A stretch of DNA of 37,809 nt from Streptomyces sp. SM1. GTDB taxonomy: Bacteria; Actinomycetota; Actinomycetes; Streptomycetales; Streptomycetaceae. A program made the position numbers and the translations under genes. Positions 37,597 through 37,809 of the stretch are shown piece by piece; position 1 is the stretch's first letter, and every line of letters starts with the position of its first letter. The stretch spans positions 1 to 37,809 of the forward strand of contig NZ_NEUB01000917.1 in NCBI RefSeq assembly GCF_002910825.1. The letters run 5' to 3'. A model generated the notes under the pieces. The model made no database searches. It was not told where the DNA came from and was given only the letters and a program-made list of their open reading frames with translations.

Positions 37597-37809
37597 GCGA
37601 GCACCGTCGCAAACCGCCGCCGCCGCAGGGAGGCGGACGTGCCGCGGCCCGACGCGGTCAGTCCGGCTCGTCCTCCGGCCGCCGTGCGGCACCGCGAGGC
37701 GCCACCGGATCTCCGTCCGATTCCTATGGGCCGGGTTCCCGTGGTTCGGGCGGTGAGGACCAGGCATACGGCAGCCGCGCCGAGGCGCGCCGCGCCGCGC
37801 AGCGAGGCG
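37593..37809 (+). CDS. Penicillin-binding protein/transglycosylase, N-terminal part
   Basis: Only the first 72 codons are present; the gene runs off the window. It starts at ATG 37593 with GAGGAG about 10 bases upstream and reads MSEHRRKPPPPQGGGRAAAR, a basic disordered cytoplasmic N-terminus rich in Arg, Gly, Ser and Ala. This segment and the place next to the PadR and ino1 genes match the streptomycete bifunctional penicillin-binding protein at this locus (SCO3901 position). No catalytic domain is visible in the window, so the function is inferred from context. Confidence 0.7.
   Translation, partial: MSEHRRKPPPPQGGGRAAARRGQSGSSSGRRAAPRGATGSPSDSYGPGSRGSGGEDQAYGSRAEARRAAQRG

Overview
The window is the replication-origin region of a Streptomyces-type actinobacterial chromosome. 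The DNA is very GC-rich with strong G/C bias at third codon positions. GTG starts are common, and the gene order is the conserved actinobacterial core: gyrA-gyrB-dciA-recF-gnd-dnaN-oriC-dnaA-rpmH-rnpA-yidD-yidC-khpB-rsmG-parA-parB. The species cannot be named from the sequence alone. I see no mobile element, CRISPR array, phage gene or foreign island.

Left part (1-11580), read almost entirely leftward and so co-directional with a fork leaving oriC: small accessory genes (a DLW-39-type 42-aa protein, a 77-aa membrane protein, a rightward secreted DUF6344-like protein), tRNA-Ile(GAT), a DUF3566 membrane protein, gyrA, gyrB, dciA, recF, gnd and dnaN. recF and dciA share a 4-base overlap.

Origin (about 11700-12395): eleven DnaA boxes with at most one mismatch and roughly ten weaker ones lie between dnaN and dnaA. 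At the dnaN-proximal end two adjacent boxes, a GC clamp and TAG triplets form a candidate DnaA-trio unwinding element. dnaA and rpmH diverge from a 376-base interval with two matching promoters and a DnaA-box pair against the dnaA -35.

Right of dnaA (14780-20823), read rightward: rpmH-rnpA-yidD-yidC-khpB (ribosome, RNase P, membrane insertion, RNA binding), rsmG, then parA-parB. Seven parS sites are present. Three lie inside genes (parA, parB, the anti-sigma gene) in one reading phase, one lies upstream of parA, and three lie at convergent gene ends, two of these inside long palindromes.

From 20824 to the right end: a GNAT protein; trxB-trxA with a sigma-R-type promoter; and the leftward DUF6049-murJ-pseudokinase-sigM-anti-sigma cluster linking peptidoglycan lipid II flipping with envelope and redox signalling. 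Then come a CCA-adding enzyme, an LppU/SCO3897-like gene broken by an in-frame amber codon, an MFS transporter, inositol-phosphate synthase, a PadR regulator with a clear operator, and the first 72 codons of a penicillin-binding protein with a strongly structured leader.

Most genes are ordinary housekeeping genes. The points most worth a second look are the amber codon in the LppU-like gene, the structured and possibly uORF-coupled leader before the penicillin-binding protein gene, the DnaA-trio candidate, parS sites built into convergent-gene palindromes, and DnaA boxes upstream of gyrB and parAB.
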